Assembly: GCA_963800135.1 (NCBI GenBank)
Contig: CAWCZR010000016.1
Coordinates: 310,001 to 374,000, forward strand
Length of the DNA: 64,000 nucleotides
Reading direction: 5' to 3'
Source: DASPSM01 sp963800135
GTDB taxonomy: Bacteria > Planctomycetota > Planctomycetia > Planctomycetales > Planctomycetaceae
The notes below the pieces were generated by a model, which did not search any database, had not been told where the DNA came from, and saw only the letters and a program-made list of their open reading frames with translations. Position 1 is the first letter of the stretch; each line of letters starts with the position of its first letter. Positions 28,263 through 36,907 of the stretch are shown in pieces. The translations under genes and the position numbers were made by a program.

Positions 28263-30395
28263 TCACTCCCCGCCGCCCCACTTCTGCCGATCGAAGTCGG
28301 CGAACGTCTGCCCGGCCTCTGCCAGGCGCTTGAGCAGCGGCGACGGTTTCCACCAGAAGCCCTGCTCTTTCTCGAACTGGCAGACGCGGTCGTAGACTTT
28401 CTTGAGGCCGATCGTGTCGGCGTAGAACATCGGGCCGCCGCGGAAGGCGGGGAAGCCGTAGCCGTAGATGTAGACGATGTCGATATCGACCGAGCGCAGG
28501 GCGTGGCCTTCGTCGAGGATGGCAGCCCCTTCGTTGATCAGGCCGTAAATCGTCCGCTCGATGATCTCTTCCTTGCCGATCTTTCGCTGCGGGATGTTCG
28601 CCTCCTTCACGGCCGCGGCGATAATCTTTTCCGCCTCGGGATCGGGCAGCGGCGTGCGGTTGCCTTTTTCGTACTTGTACCAGCCGCCACCCGTCTTCTG
28701 GCCGTGCCGACCCGCTTCCACGAGGCGATTGTCGGCCAGGTGCGGCCGCAGGCCGGCGGGGATTTTGTGCGCGGCCTCTTTGCGGACTTTGTAGCCGACG
28801 TCGAGACCGGCCAGATCGCCAACCGCCAGCGGGCCCATCGCCATGCCGAACTCATAGAGGGCCGCGTCGACCTCCTGCACCTTGGCCCCTTCTTCGACGA
28901 GGAAGGCCGCCTCCCGCATGTAAGGTCCGAACATGCGGTTGCCGACAAAGCCCCAGCAATTGCCGACCAGCACGCCGACCTTGCCGAGCTTCTTGGCCAG
29001 CGCCATCGAAGTCGCCAGCACTTCCTTCGACGACTGGTTGCCGCGGACGATTTCCAAGAGCTTCATCACGTTGGCCGGGCTGAAAAAGTGGTTGCCCACC
29101 ACCATCTGCGGCCGCTTGGTCGAGGCGGCGATCGCATCGACGTCGAGCGTCGACGTGTTGGAGGCAAGCACGGCCCCCGGCTTGGCGACCTTGTCGATCT
29201 CGCCGAAGACTTTCTTCTTCAGCTCCATGTTCTCGAACACGGCTTCGACGACGATGTCCGCCTCGCTGATGTCGCCGTAGTTGAGCGTCGGCTTGATCAT
29301 CGCCAGCTTCTGGTCGACCTGGGCTTGCGTCATCTTGCCGCGCTGCACCGAAACGCCGTAATTGCGTTTGATCGTCTCCAGGCCCCGGTCGAGGGCCGGC
29401 TGATCGACCTCCTTGAGCGTCACCGGAATGCCGGCATTGACGTAGGCCATCGTGATGCCGCCCCCCATCGTGCCCGCGCCGATGACGGCGGCAGTCTTCA
29501 CTTCGATCGGCTTGATGTCGTTGGGCAGGTCGGGGATCTTGGCGACCGTCCGCTCGCCGAAGAAGACGTGAATCAGCGACTTCGATTCGCTCGAGTAGAG
29601 GCATTCCTGAAAGAGCTCGGCCTCTTTCTTCACGCCTTCGGCAAACGGCAGCTTGCCGGCCGCTTCGACTGCCTCGATCGCGCGATAGGGCGACTGCATG
29701 CCCCGCCACGTTTTGGCGACCTGCTTCTTGAGTTCGGCGATGCCCGTCGCGACGGCCGCCGGCTCGCCAAAGCGGTCCTGAATCTCGCTCACCTTCCGCG
29801 GCGGCTTGCCACCTTTCGACCGGGCGAACTTCACCGCGCCAGCCAGCAAGTCGCCGTCGACCAGCGCGTCGATAATGCCCCACTCGTGGGCCTGCTTGGC
29901 CGAAATCGGATTGCCGATCGCGCACAGCTCGGCCGCGTGCACAATACCCGCCAGCCGCGGCAAGCGCTGCGTGCCCGCACCGCCGGGAATCAGCCCGAGC
30001 TTCACCTCCGGCTGGCCCACCTGCGAGTTCGGCACAGCGACCCGGTAATGGCAGGCCTGCGCCAGCTCGAGGCCGCCGCCGAAGGCCGTCCCGTGAATCG
30101 CGCAGACGACGGGCTTCGGACAGTTCTCCACGACCGTCAGCATCGGGTGCAGACCCTGGTCGCGTTTCTTCTGTCCGGAGGTGATCTTGCCGAACTCCTT
30201 GATGTCCGCGCCCGCGACGAAGGTGCGGCCGCCGCCGATCAGCACGATCGCCTTGACCGACGGGTCGGCCCCGGCGGCCTGTACGTGTTCGATCACCCCT
30301 TCGGGGACGCCCGGGCTCAGCGCGTTGACGGGCGGATTGTTGATCGTCACGACCGCGACGTCACCGTCCTTGGAAAGCGTTACCAAGTCACTCAT
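28263..30395 (-). CDS. fadJ: Fatty-acid oxidation multifunctional enzyme (enoyl-CoA hydratase / 3-hydroxyacyl-CoA dehydrogenase)
   Basis: A 710-residue protein, the usual FadJ/FadB length. The crotonase domain (about 1-190) shows the oxyanion-hole segments GGRTFVAGADIKEF and HGTAFGGGLELAQACHYRVA, and the catalytic Glu region QPEVKLGLIPGGAGTQRLPR. The 3HCDH NAD-binding domain starts at about 300 with TAAVIGAGTMGGGITMAYVN, the catalytic His in VVGNHFFSPANVMKLLEIVR, and 3HCDH_C follows (VGNRMFGPYMREAAFLVEEG). It hydrates enoyl-CoA and oxidises the L-3-hydroxyacyl-CoA in beta-oxidation. No thiolase gene is adjacent. It is divergent from an SDR gene, with about 150 bp between them. Confidence 0.95.
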   Translation of the reverse strand: MSDLVTLSKDGDVAVVTINNPPVNALSPGVPEGVIEHVQAAGADPSVKAIVLIGGGRTFVAGADIKEFGKITSGQKKRDQGLHPMLTVVENCPKPVVCAIHGTAFGGGLELAQACHYRVAVPNSQVGQPEVKLGLIPGGAGTQRLPRLAGIVHAAELCAIGNPISAKQAHEWGIIDALVDGDLLAGAVKFARSKGGKPPRKVSEIQDRFGEPAAVATGIAELKKQVAKTWRGMQSPYRAIEAVEAAGKLPFAEGVKKEAELFQECLYSSESKSLIHVFFGERTVAKIPDLPNDIKPIEVKTAAVIGAGTMGGGITMAYVNAGIPVTLKEVDQPALDRGLETIKRNYGVSVQRGKMTQAQVDQKLAMIKPTLNYGDISEADIVVEAVFENMELKKKVFGEIDKVAKPGAVLASNTSTLDVDAIAASTKRPQMVVGNHFFSPANVMKLLEIVRGNQSSKEVLATSMALAKKLGKVGVLVGNCWGFVGNRMFGPYMREAAFLVEEGAKVQEVDAALYEFGMAMGPLAVGDLAGLDVGYKVRKEAAHKIPAGLRPHLADNRLVEAGRHGQKTGGGWYKYEKGNRTPLPDPEAEKIIAAAVKEANIPQRKIGKEEIIERTIYGLINEGAAILDEGHALRSVDIDIVYIYGYGFPAFRGGPMFYADTIGLKKVYDRVCQFEKEQGFWWKPSPLLKRLAEAGQTFADFDRQKWGGGE

Positions 30396-30543
30396 GGTGC
30401 GGATCCCTTTTTGTCAATCAGCGGAGGACGCTGTAAACTGATGCGTTCCGGAATGTGTCGGCTGTCGGCCGCGGCGAATGCCCGTCGATCTCGCGTCTCG
30501 CGAGCCTGTTGCGAAGGTCCTCATTCTCCAGGAATCACACGTC

Positions 30544-31305
30544 ATGAGCAACCGTTTTGACCTCACCGGCAAGAACGCCATCGTCACCGGCGCAACGCGC
30601 GGAATTGGCCTGGCAATCGTCCGCGGCTTCGCCGAGGCCGGTGCGAACATCACGCTGTGCGGCCGCAAGCAAGAAACGGTCGATGCGGCCCTCGCCGAGC
30701 TGGGCCCGGTGAAGGACAAGGTGTTGGGCGTCGTCGCGCACGTCGGCAAAAGCGAAGACCTGGAAAAGCTGCTCGCCGAGGCGGAAAAGAAATTCGGCGC
30801 CGTCAACGTCCTGGTCAACAACGCGGGGACGAACCCATATTTCGGCCCGATCCTGGGCTCCGAAGACCGCGCATGGGACAAGACGATGGACGTCAATTTA
30901 AAGGGGCCCTACATCCTCTCGCGGATGGTCGCCCAAAAGATGGTGCAAACCGGCGGCGGCTCGATCCTCAACATCGCCTCGGTCGCCGGGCTGCAGGCCG
31001 CCGTTTACCAGGGAATTTATTCCGTCTCCAAGGCCGGCCTGATCATGCTGACCAAAGTCATGGCCCGCGAACTCGGCCGCCAAAAAATCCGCGTGAACTG
31101 CATCTGCCCCGGCGTGATCCGCACCCACCTAGCCGAAGCCCTCTGGAAAGACGAAGGCCGCCTCAAAGAATTCGTAAAAAACAAATCCCTCGGCCGCATC
31201 GGCGAAACGGAAGAAATCGTCGGCGCGGCGATTTATTTCGCGTCGGACGCGAGCTCATTCACGACCGGGGCGGCGCTGGTGATTGATGGGGGGATGGTGA
31301 TCTAG
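30544..31305 (+). CDS. Short-chain dehydrogenase/reductase (FabG-like SDR)
   Basis: A 253-residue classical SDR from ATG 30544 (MSNRFDLTGKNAIVTGATRG). The cofactor motif TGATRGIG, NNAG (VLVNNAGTNPYF), the catalytic Ser region (SILNIASVAGL) and YxxxK (GIYSVSKAGLIMLTK) are all present. The C-terminus SSFTTGAALVIDGGMVI is typical of FabG-type enzymes. It probably oxidises or reduces a hydroxyacyl or alcohol substrate with NAD(P). Divergent promoter shared with fadJ suggests a fatty-acid-related role (inference). Confidence 0.93.
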   Translation: MSNRFDLTGKNAIVTGATRGIGLAIVRGFAEAGANITLCGRKQETVDAALAELGPVKDKVLGVVAHVGKSEDLEKLLAEAEKKFGAVNVLVNNAGTNPYFGPILGSEDRAWDKTMDVNLKGPYILSRMVAQKMVQTGGGSILNIASVAGLQAAVYQGIYSVSKAGLIMLTKVMARELGRQKIRVNCICPGVIRTHLAEALWKDEGRLKEFVKNKSLGRIGETEEIVGAAIYFASDASSFTTGAALVIDGGMVI

Positions 31306-31330
31306 CAACAGTTCTGATGTCGGGGATCGC

Positions 31331-31759
31331 GTGAAGCATTTGCCCAACATCGAAGACTCCTTACTACTGCGAACTGACTTTTCTGACGATGCCGCGCGGG
31401 CGTCGCGGTGCGAAGCCGTTCAGGAGCCAAACGAAGTGGGATTCAAGGCATACGTTGTTTCCATCAGTGATCCCGCCTACGACGGGCTGACCGTCGAACA
31501 GCTCATGGCCTTAGCTCCGAAGGACCAGCGGGGTAACGAACACAGCTTTGCATTCATCGCCGATCCAACGACTTTTGCCAACCCCGAGCGACCGATCCTT
31601 GTGGTCGACTTGTACGAAGAGCCGGGTCGGACATTCCGGGTCATCCCGCGCGAAATGTGGGGTGTCGAGAACAACTTGTCGCTTGCGAACATGGATTACA
31701 GCGAATTCGCCGCCAACGTTGATCCTAATGGTGTTTTCCGCGGCTTTCCGCGGGCGTAG
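31331..31759 (+). CDS. DUF6924-like hypothetical protein
   Basis: A 142-residue protein from GTG 31331, beginning 26 bp after the SDR stop. It has the pattern SLLLRTDFSDDAARASRCEA, then FAFIADPTTFANPERPILVV DLYEEPGRTFRVIP in two adjoining segments, and ends NMDYSEFAANVDPNGVFRGF. I recall this arrangement from the DUF6924 family of small bacterial proteins; no function is established. No membrane segment or catalytic motif is seen. Confidence 0.65.
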   Translation: MKHLPNIEDSLLLRTDFSDDAARASRCEAVQEPNEVGFKAYVVSISDPAYDGLTVEQLMALAPKDQRGNEHSFAFIADPTTFANPERPILVVDLYEEPGRTFRVIPREMWGVENNLSLANMDYSEFAANVDPNGVFRGFPRA

Positions 31760-31830
31760 GTCGCGCATCTCCGAGTCAGCCGTGCGATTCACGCACCAGT
31801 CCGTTGTTTCAGTGCCGTTGCGCTCCGTAT

Positions 31831-32172
31831 TCACTGTCTCGGAATCGTCAAACAACCCCAGCCGTCCGCCTTTCCGCCAACCTTTTCGGCCTTCGCCGTC
31901 AGGGCCGATTCCATTTGTGTGATTCCTCCGTGGTCAGGAAGCATGTCGCGCTTAACAATCACCTCCCACATCGACTTTCCCCGATACCACGACAAGCACG
32001 TTTCGACTGTCTGATCGGCAACCTCTCGCACGAACGTCAACGCTTGTTCGCGATCGGGAAAGACGAAGCAGAAATCGACAACTCTCGACCGCGTGAGGTC
32101 GTCCCCGCCAGCGTACATCCGCTGCAAGACTCGGCCGTTCTCGTCGTTCGGGAAGTGAGGCATCGCATTCAT
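31831..32172 (-). CDS. RraB-like (regulator of ribonuclease activity B) family protein
   Basis: About 113 residues from ATG 32172 (an ATG at 32163 is equally possible). The sequence MPHFPNDENGRVLQRMYAGG, then VVDFCFVFPDREQALTFVRE, and ADGWGCLTI near the end follow the RraB-like pattern (PxDxNG at the N-terminus, GGxxDGWG at the C-terminus). RraB in E. coli binds RNase E and alters its target choice; homologues like this are often stand-alone proteins of unknown role. It is convergent with the DUF6924-like gene. Confidence 0.7.
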   Translation of the reverse strand: MNAMPHFPNDENGRVLQRMYAGGDDLTRSRVVDFCFVFPDREQALTFVREVADQTVETCLSWYRGKSMWEVIVKRDMLPDHGGITQMESALTAKAEKVGGKADGWGCLTIPRQ

Positions 32173-32610
32173 TATGCGGCTCAATGGTGGTGCTTTGCGC
32201 TAGCCCAAATTCCGCAAGTTGTTTCTAGGCGTATAGAACATCGGGCTTCGCCGGGCGAGAAAGGCAGCGTAGGATCGAAGGATGCGCTTCGCGGCAGTGC
32301 GCTCGGCGTCCGTATGTTGGCGACTGCTTGGGAAAAGATCCCGCCGGTGAAAAAAAAATTCATCCCCGCCGGGGTGGGTATCCTTTTTCAATAAAGGGGA
32401 AGGGAGAAAAGATCCCCGCGCGCGGGACAAGTTGTCCCGCCGGGTCCGCCAGAAGTGGTCCCGCCGGGACGGGTCTCTCACAATTGATATAGGGGGGTGG
32501 ACCCACCGACGAGAGTCCCACCGGTCAGCGGCGATCCGGCCCGGCAATCGGGACGTGCAAAAGAGCACTGGCGGGTCAACGATCCCGCCATTGGCACCCC
32601 TGCGCCGTCG
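32173..32610. other. Intergenic region with short GC-rich repeats
   Basis: About 440 bases without a supported gene. It contains an A9 run (32342-32355 region), a palindrome GGGACAAGTTGTCCC at 32424-32438, and the undecamer GTCCCGCCGGG at 32434-32444 and again at 32458-32468 (24-bp period). A further GGTGGACCCACC palindrome lies near 32496-32508. These could be a regulatory or replication-related motif set or degenerate repeats; I recognise no element. Confidence 0.4.
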
Positions 32611-33072
32611 CTATGCTTTGACCAACTTCATCCCGTGTTTTTTTGGATCAAAGTCGGCTGGAAACCTCGTGCGCAAATCGTAAACGGCTCCCTCAAGCTT
32701 TGCCCGAACAAAGGTCGCCCCCGCCAAGTCGGCCCCAGTCAAGTCAGTGCTACCGTTGAGCGCATCGCGGCCTAAGTCGGCTTCGTCAAAGCAAGCCTGC
32801 TGGAGATTAGCCGCCTCGAAACAGACCCCGTGCAATTGTGCGCCCCGAAAGTCGGCTTTGACGGCCGTCGCTTCAAAGAAGTTGGCCCAATAGAGATCGC
32901 ATTTGACAAAGCTGGCATTGTGGAGCTTGGCTTGTGCGAAAAAAGCACCCTGCAACGTCAGGCCATCAAAGACCGCGCCGTTCAATTTCCTGCCGCTCAA
33001 ATCGAGACTCCCTCGAGACTCGCGTTCACCCAGCCGCAAAATGACCTTGCCGTCGCGGTTGAGGATGTCCAT
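32611..33072 (-). CDS. Pentapeptide-repeat protein
   Basis: A 153-residue protein from ATG 33072 (MDILNRDGKVILRLGERESR); upstream in-frame extension to 33834 is Arg/Pro-rich shadow of the VWA gene and rejected. Residues about 22-130 are A(D/N)LxX-type repeats: LDLSGRKLNGAVFDGLTLQG, AFFAQAKLHNASFVKCDLYW, ANFFEATAVKADFRGAQL and DLTGADLAGATF. These form a right-handed quadrilateral beta-helix. Some members mimic DNA and bind gyrase, but most have no known role. No signal peptide. Confidence 0.85.
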   Translation of the reverse strand: MDILNRDGKVILRLGERESRGSLDLSGRKLNGAVFDGLTLQGAFFAQAKLHNASFVKCDLYWANFFEATAVKADFRGAQLHGVCFEAANLQQACFDEADLGRDALNGSTDLTGADLAGATFVRAKLEGAVYDLRTRFPADFDPKKHGMKLVKA

Positions 33073-33185
33073 TGCAGTCTTCGTGTGCCGCGTTGAGGTT
33101 CCCGGGTGATGGTTCGCATTGAAAAACGAAGCACCCGCCAGCTGACGCTGGCGGCTCGCCGGGGCTCTTGCGCAGGGCGCCGAGC

Positions 33186-34322
33186 TCACATCGCCCGGCG
33201 TTGTTTCCTGCCGCCGACGAAGCTTTCCAACACCATGTTGCCCAGGTCGTCGGAGTTGCAGAAGGCGGCGACGCCGCGGGTGACTTGGGCCAGGCGTTCC
33301 ACGAAGTTCACCAGGCCGAGGTAAAAGTAGTCCTCGATCAGGGCGAAGCTCGAGATCGTGAGTCCCTCGTCGGCGCAGCGCTTGGCTTCCGCCAGGGTGA
33401 GGCGGGCGGTTTGTTCGGCCGGCGGGTAGATCATCACGATCTCGCGGCCTTCGATGTGGGCCGTCGGCTCGCCGTCGGTGACGATGATGATCTGCTTGTT
33501 TTGCGCCGGGTGCCGGCGGAGGATGCGGCGGGCGAACTGCAGGCCGGCGTGAATGTTGGTGAAGTGCTCGGGGACGAAGCGCGGCGGTTTGTCGAGATTG
33601 ATCCGCAGGCGGATTCGCGGATCGTACATGCTCACCGGCTTGGGAGCCGACGCGAGGAGCTGCCGCTCGGTGAGGGGGCTGGCGTACGTGTAAAAGCCGA
33701 CGACCTGCAGAAAGTCGCCCTGATAGCGGCTGCGGACGAGCGACTGCAGGGCCATCGCCACTTTCTTGGCCTGGCCGTATTTGCCGAAGCGAGTCATGCT
33801 GCCGGACATATCCAAGAGGACGACCGTCGCGCACGAGGTCTGGTACTCGGTGTCGTAGACGACTAGGTCCTCTTCGCCGACGTGCACGGGCGAGCCGCCT
33901 CCCTGGCGGAGCAGGGCGTTTTTCAGCGTCTCGTGCATGTTGAGATTGCTGACCGGATCGCCGAACTCGTAGGGCTTCGAGTCTTCGTGAACGGTCTGGC
34001 CGGCCCCGCGGAATTCGGTCTCGTGCTTGCCGAGCTTGTCCTTGCGGGCGATCTGAAAGAGTTCCTCCAGCGCCTTCGATTCAACGCGGCGAATGCCCTT
34101 GGGCGTGACGAAGTACTTTCCTTCGGCGTCCTTTTCGACGTAGCCCCGCTTGATCAGCATGTCGACGACGTCGGGATGCTCTTCCTCCCACTGGTCGAGG
34201 TAGTCGAGCATTTCGTCGCCCCAGTCGAGCATGTGCTTGGACAATTCGTCGAAGACAGCATCGGCCGACTGCGGCGAGAACTGCTCGGAGCCGTCGAACT
34301 TGGAATACTCGAAGTGGGACAT
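33186..34322 (-). CDS. VWA-domain protein
   Basis: A 378-residue protein. Residues 1-150 are charged and helical (MSHFEYSKFDGSEQFSPQSA, DYLDQWEEEHPDVVDMLIKR). The von Willebrand factor A domain follows (about 165-340) with the MIDAS motif VVLLDMSGSMTRFG (DxSxS), TNIHAGLQFARRIL (the MIDAS Thr region) and IIIVTDGEPTAH (the MIDAS Asp). It is cytoplasmic by appearance. Such VWA proteins often work with MoxR-type AAA+ ATPases; none is adjacent here. It lies downstream of obg on the same strand, separated by about 150 bp with a hairpin. Confidence 0.88.
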   Translation of the reverse strand: MSHFEYSKFDGSEQFSPQSADAVFDELSKHMLDWGDEMLDYLDQWEEEHPDVVDMLIKRGYVEKDAEGKYFVTPKGIRRVESKALEELFQIARKDKLGKHETEFRGAGQTVHEDSKPYEFGDPVSNLNMHETLKNALLRQGGGSPVHVGEEDLVVYDTEYQTSCATVVLLDMSGSMTRFGKYGQAKKVAMALQSLVRSRYQGDFLQVVGFYTYASPLTERQLLASAPKPVSMYDPRIRLRINLDKPPRFVPEHFTNIHAGLQFARRILRRHPAQNKQIIIVTDGEPTAHIEGREIVMIYPPAEQTARLTLAEAKRCADEGLTISSFALIEDYFYLGLVNFVERLAQVTRGVAAFCNSDDLGNMVLESFVGGRKQRRAM

Positions 34323-34429
34323 TTTTGTTCCTGCCCGCGTGCCTTCCTGATCGGAACCGAGTGGCGGAAGCGTTGAGAGGGCCGGGGTCAGGGCTGTCGT
34401 GCAGAGCGCGAAGAAGAGCCCTCACCCTG

Positions 34430-34459
34430 CCCTCTCCCATCGGAATGGGAGAGGGTTTT
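34430..34459. repeat. Perfect 10-bp hairpin (CCCTCTCCCA type) between obg and the VWA gene
   Basis: CCCTCTCCCA (34430-34439) pairs with TGGGAGAGGG (34446-34455), loop TCGGAA, followed by TTTT on the plus strand. The neighbouring genes are both on the minus strand, where there is no T tract, so it is better read as a dispersed palindrome or a weak terminator than as a canonical one. Confidence 0.5.
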
Positions 34460-34470
34460 GCAAAATGCCC

Positions 34471-35485
34471 CTAGCCGGCCACCGATTCTCGTTCCTTTTC
34501 CGCCGCCAGCATCTCGAGGATGCGGGTGACCAGTTGCGGCAACCCCTGCCCCGAGACGGCCGAGATTTTCAACACCTCCGGGCCAATCTCTTCGGTGAAT
34601 TGTTCGTAGACGGGGGTCGCTTCGGCTAGCTCACATTTGGTAATGCAGACAAGTTGTGGCCGCTCGATCAGTGTCGGATCGTACAGGCGCAACTCTTCGC
34701 GGATGGCGCGGTAATTTTCCAGGGGGTCCGATTCGTCGGTCGGCACCGGCTCGACCAGATGCACCAAAACCTTCGTCCGCTCGACGTGCTTCAAAAACTC
34801 GTGACCCAGGCCGCTGCCGGCGTGCGCCCCCTCGATCAGTCCGGGGATGTCGGCCATCACGAATTCCTGGTCGTAGCCCGTCCGCACGAGGCCTAGGTTC
34901 GGATACTTGGTCGTGAACGGATAGTCGGCGATTTCGGGATGGGCCCGCGACATGCGGCTGAGCAGGGTCGACTTGCCGGCGTTCGGTTTGCCAATCAGAC
35001 CGACGTCGGCGATCAACTTGAGTTCGAGGGCGACATTTCGGATCTGGCCCGGTTTGCCCCGCTCGAATTGCCGCGGGGCGCGATTGGTCGAGGTGGCAAA
35101 GTGCTTGTTGCCGTAGCCCCCGTCGCCGCCGCGAGCGACGACGACCGAATCGCCGTCGCTGCTGAGAATCCTTGAGGAGAAAGCCGCGCTCGGCATCGCG
35201 GACCAGGGTGCCGGGGGGGACGCGAATCACGGCGTCTTGGCCGCGTTTGCCCGTCATCAGCGAGCCCATGCCGTGCTCGCCGCGCTCGCCCCGCCAGTGC
35301 TTGTGGCCGACGATGTTGCCCAGGCTGCTGACGTTTTCGTCAGCGATCACCACGACGTCGCCGCCGTCACCGCCATTGCCCCCGTCGGGCCCGCCGCGCG
35401 GAACGCGAGCCTCGCGACGAAAGCTGAGACACCCGGAGCCGCCGTCGCCGGCCTGGCAGTAAATCGTGAACCGATCGACAAACAT
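34471..35485 (-). CDS. obg: Obg-family GTPase (ribosome assembly), broken by a one-base insertion
   Basis: The N-terminal Obg fold (from ATG 35485) shows the glycine-rich MFVDRFTIYCQAGDGGSGCL, GGPDGGNGGDGGDVVVIADE and VPPGTLVRDAERG. One extra T in GATTCTC (minus strand; about 35166) breaks the frame after LLKD; removing it gives KDLSSDGDSVVVARGGDGGY. The G domain follows with P-loop GLIGKPNAGKSTLL, switch DYPFTTKYPN, DIPGLIEGA and the NKxD-equivalent CITKCEL. The restored length is 337 residues, a normal core Obg without a long C-terminal extension. Obg is essential for 50S maturation in most bacteria, so the break is almost certainly a sequence error. Confidence 0.92.
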
Positions 35486-35552
35486 GGGTTCAATTATGGC
35501 CGATGGGGGTCGTGCCGAATAGCGGCCGGCCGCGGACCGTCGAGAATCCCGC

Positions 35553-36658
35553 CTAAGGCTTGAGCTTGGTTCGCGTTACGTCCCAGGCTTCGGTCACTTT
35601 CTCGTCCTTGAGCGTGCCCGACCCGCGAATCCACCAACGGGTCGTCTGCATGTTGCCGAGCGGTTTGACGCCGAATAGCAACGTGTCGACTTGCAGGTTG
35701 CCGTCGACGTGGAAGGTGATGAAGTCGCCCGGATCGTTGCCGAAGTATTTCAGGCCCTGCGGCGATTTGTCGTGGAGGATGGCACTCGACACGTCGACGC
35801 GCACCCAGCCGACGCCTCGCGCGAAGAACTCGGCCTTCACGTGCGTCTGGTAATAAGGATGGTTGAACCAAATCTTGCCCAGCTCGGACGATTTGGCCCA
35901 GCGGCCCCAGAGCGTTCGCGCGGGAATTTCGCTGGCTCGCAGAATCGAGGCGAACAGCACCGACAGGCCGCCACAATCGGCCCGGCCGCTCTTGCAGACG
36001 GCCGTCGCATGGAACTCTTTTTTCAGCAGAGCGTCGTATTGCATGCCGGCCTTGAGAGCCAAAAACACGCGGCGGGCGAAATGGATTTCGCCTTCGCGGG
36101 CACCCCGCTCCAGACCGTGCTTTTGAATCCACTCATGGAACTCGGGCTGATCGAAGTCGAAGTAGCCGCCATTCGCCAAATACATCTGTCGTTCGGCCGG
36201 CGCGAGATCGGGGACCGTGCGAGGCGACCCTTTGCGGAGCTTGCGGGATCTCAACGTCGCCTCGTACGTGAGCTGGATCTTCATCGAGCCGATCGGTTGC
36301 TGGCCGGCCTTCACGAGAGCCATCAGCAGCGGCCGCGCAAAATCGCTCTTTTCATTTACAAGCTCGCCGGGCGGATCGAGCGTCGTCTCGACCTTGACTT
36401 GCCCCGGCAGCTCGGGCGCTCGGGCGCGAAGACGGTCCACTCTTTCCCCTGGCAGTTGGGGTAAGACACGTCGCGGGTCAGCGTGGCGACAACGTGGGTG
36501 ACCGACTGGACACTGAGCGAATAACCCTCGGAGGAAGCTTGATCCCGGTCGACGGCGGTCGACCTGGTTTTCGCCTCCGGCGGCGCGCCCGGCTGGCTGC
36601 CGACAAGCGCGAACGAAACGAACAGGCTCAAACTCAAGCGATACGACTGCCTGGCCAT
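35553..36658 (-). CDS. Exported transglutaminase-like protein, broken by a one-base deletion
   Basis: It starts at ATG 36658 with a signal peptide (MARQSYRLSLSLFVSFALVG). At about 36415-36430 the frame shifts (EWTVFAPE ... then PELPGQVKVETTLDPPGELV in the next frame); one missing base restores 368 residues. The transglutaminase core has the catalytic Cys in SGRADCGGLSVLFASILRA, His in YQTHVKAEFFARGVGW and Asp in VRVDVSSA, the papain-like C-H-D triad. In bacteria this domain is often a periplasmic peptidase or cross-linking enzyme. The obg gene follows in the same direction 67 bp downstream. Confidence 0.8.
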
Positions 36659-36782
36659 CGACCGATCCCCGCAGGCGGCACGCCGCAGCGCCCCGTATCC
36701 CTAGAGGATAATCGCCCTCAGTCACGAATCGAAACGAGCAGCATTTTGCCGGCAATCGCCGGGCGACGGGCTAACGGCAAGA

Positions 36783-36841
36783 CCCTCGCCCACGCGTCGG
36801 GTGACTGGATCCGACTCACCAACCCGAAGCGTGAGCGAGGG
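36783..36841. repeat. Imperfect palindrome of the CCCGAAGCGTGAGCGAGGG type
   Basis: The right arm 36821-36841 (AACCCGAAGCGTGAGCGAGGG) pairs with the left arm 36783-36803 (CCCTCGCCCACGCGTCGGGTG) with about three mismatches; the loop is about 17 nt. I recall the motif CCCGAAGCGTGAGCGAGGG as a dispersed repeat in several planctomycete genomes. It lies downstream of the minus-strand Gly/Ser-repeat gene and may serve as a terminator or REP-like element. Confidence 0.55.
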
Positions 36842-36907
36842 CTCTTCGATCGCACTAATTCTTATGCCGGTGCACTAGTTCCCGGCCAGTTTCAACGGAA
36901 GCGTTGG

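Noticed and set aside
28260..30560. 766-residue plus-strand open frame
   Set aside because: Antisense of fadJ; His/Arg/Leu-rich composition without family motifs, while the minus strand has intact crotonase and 3HCDH motifs.
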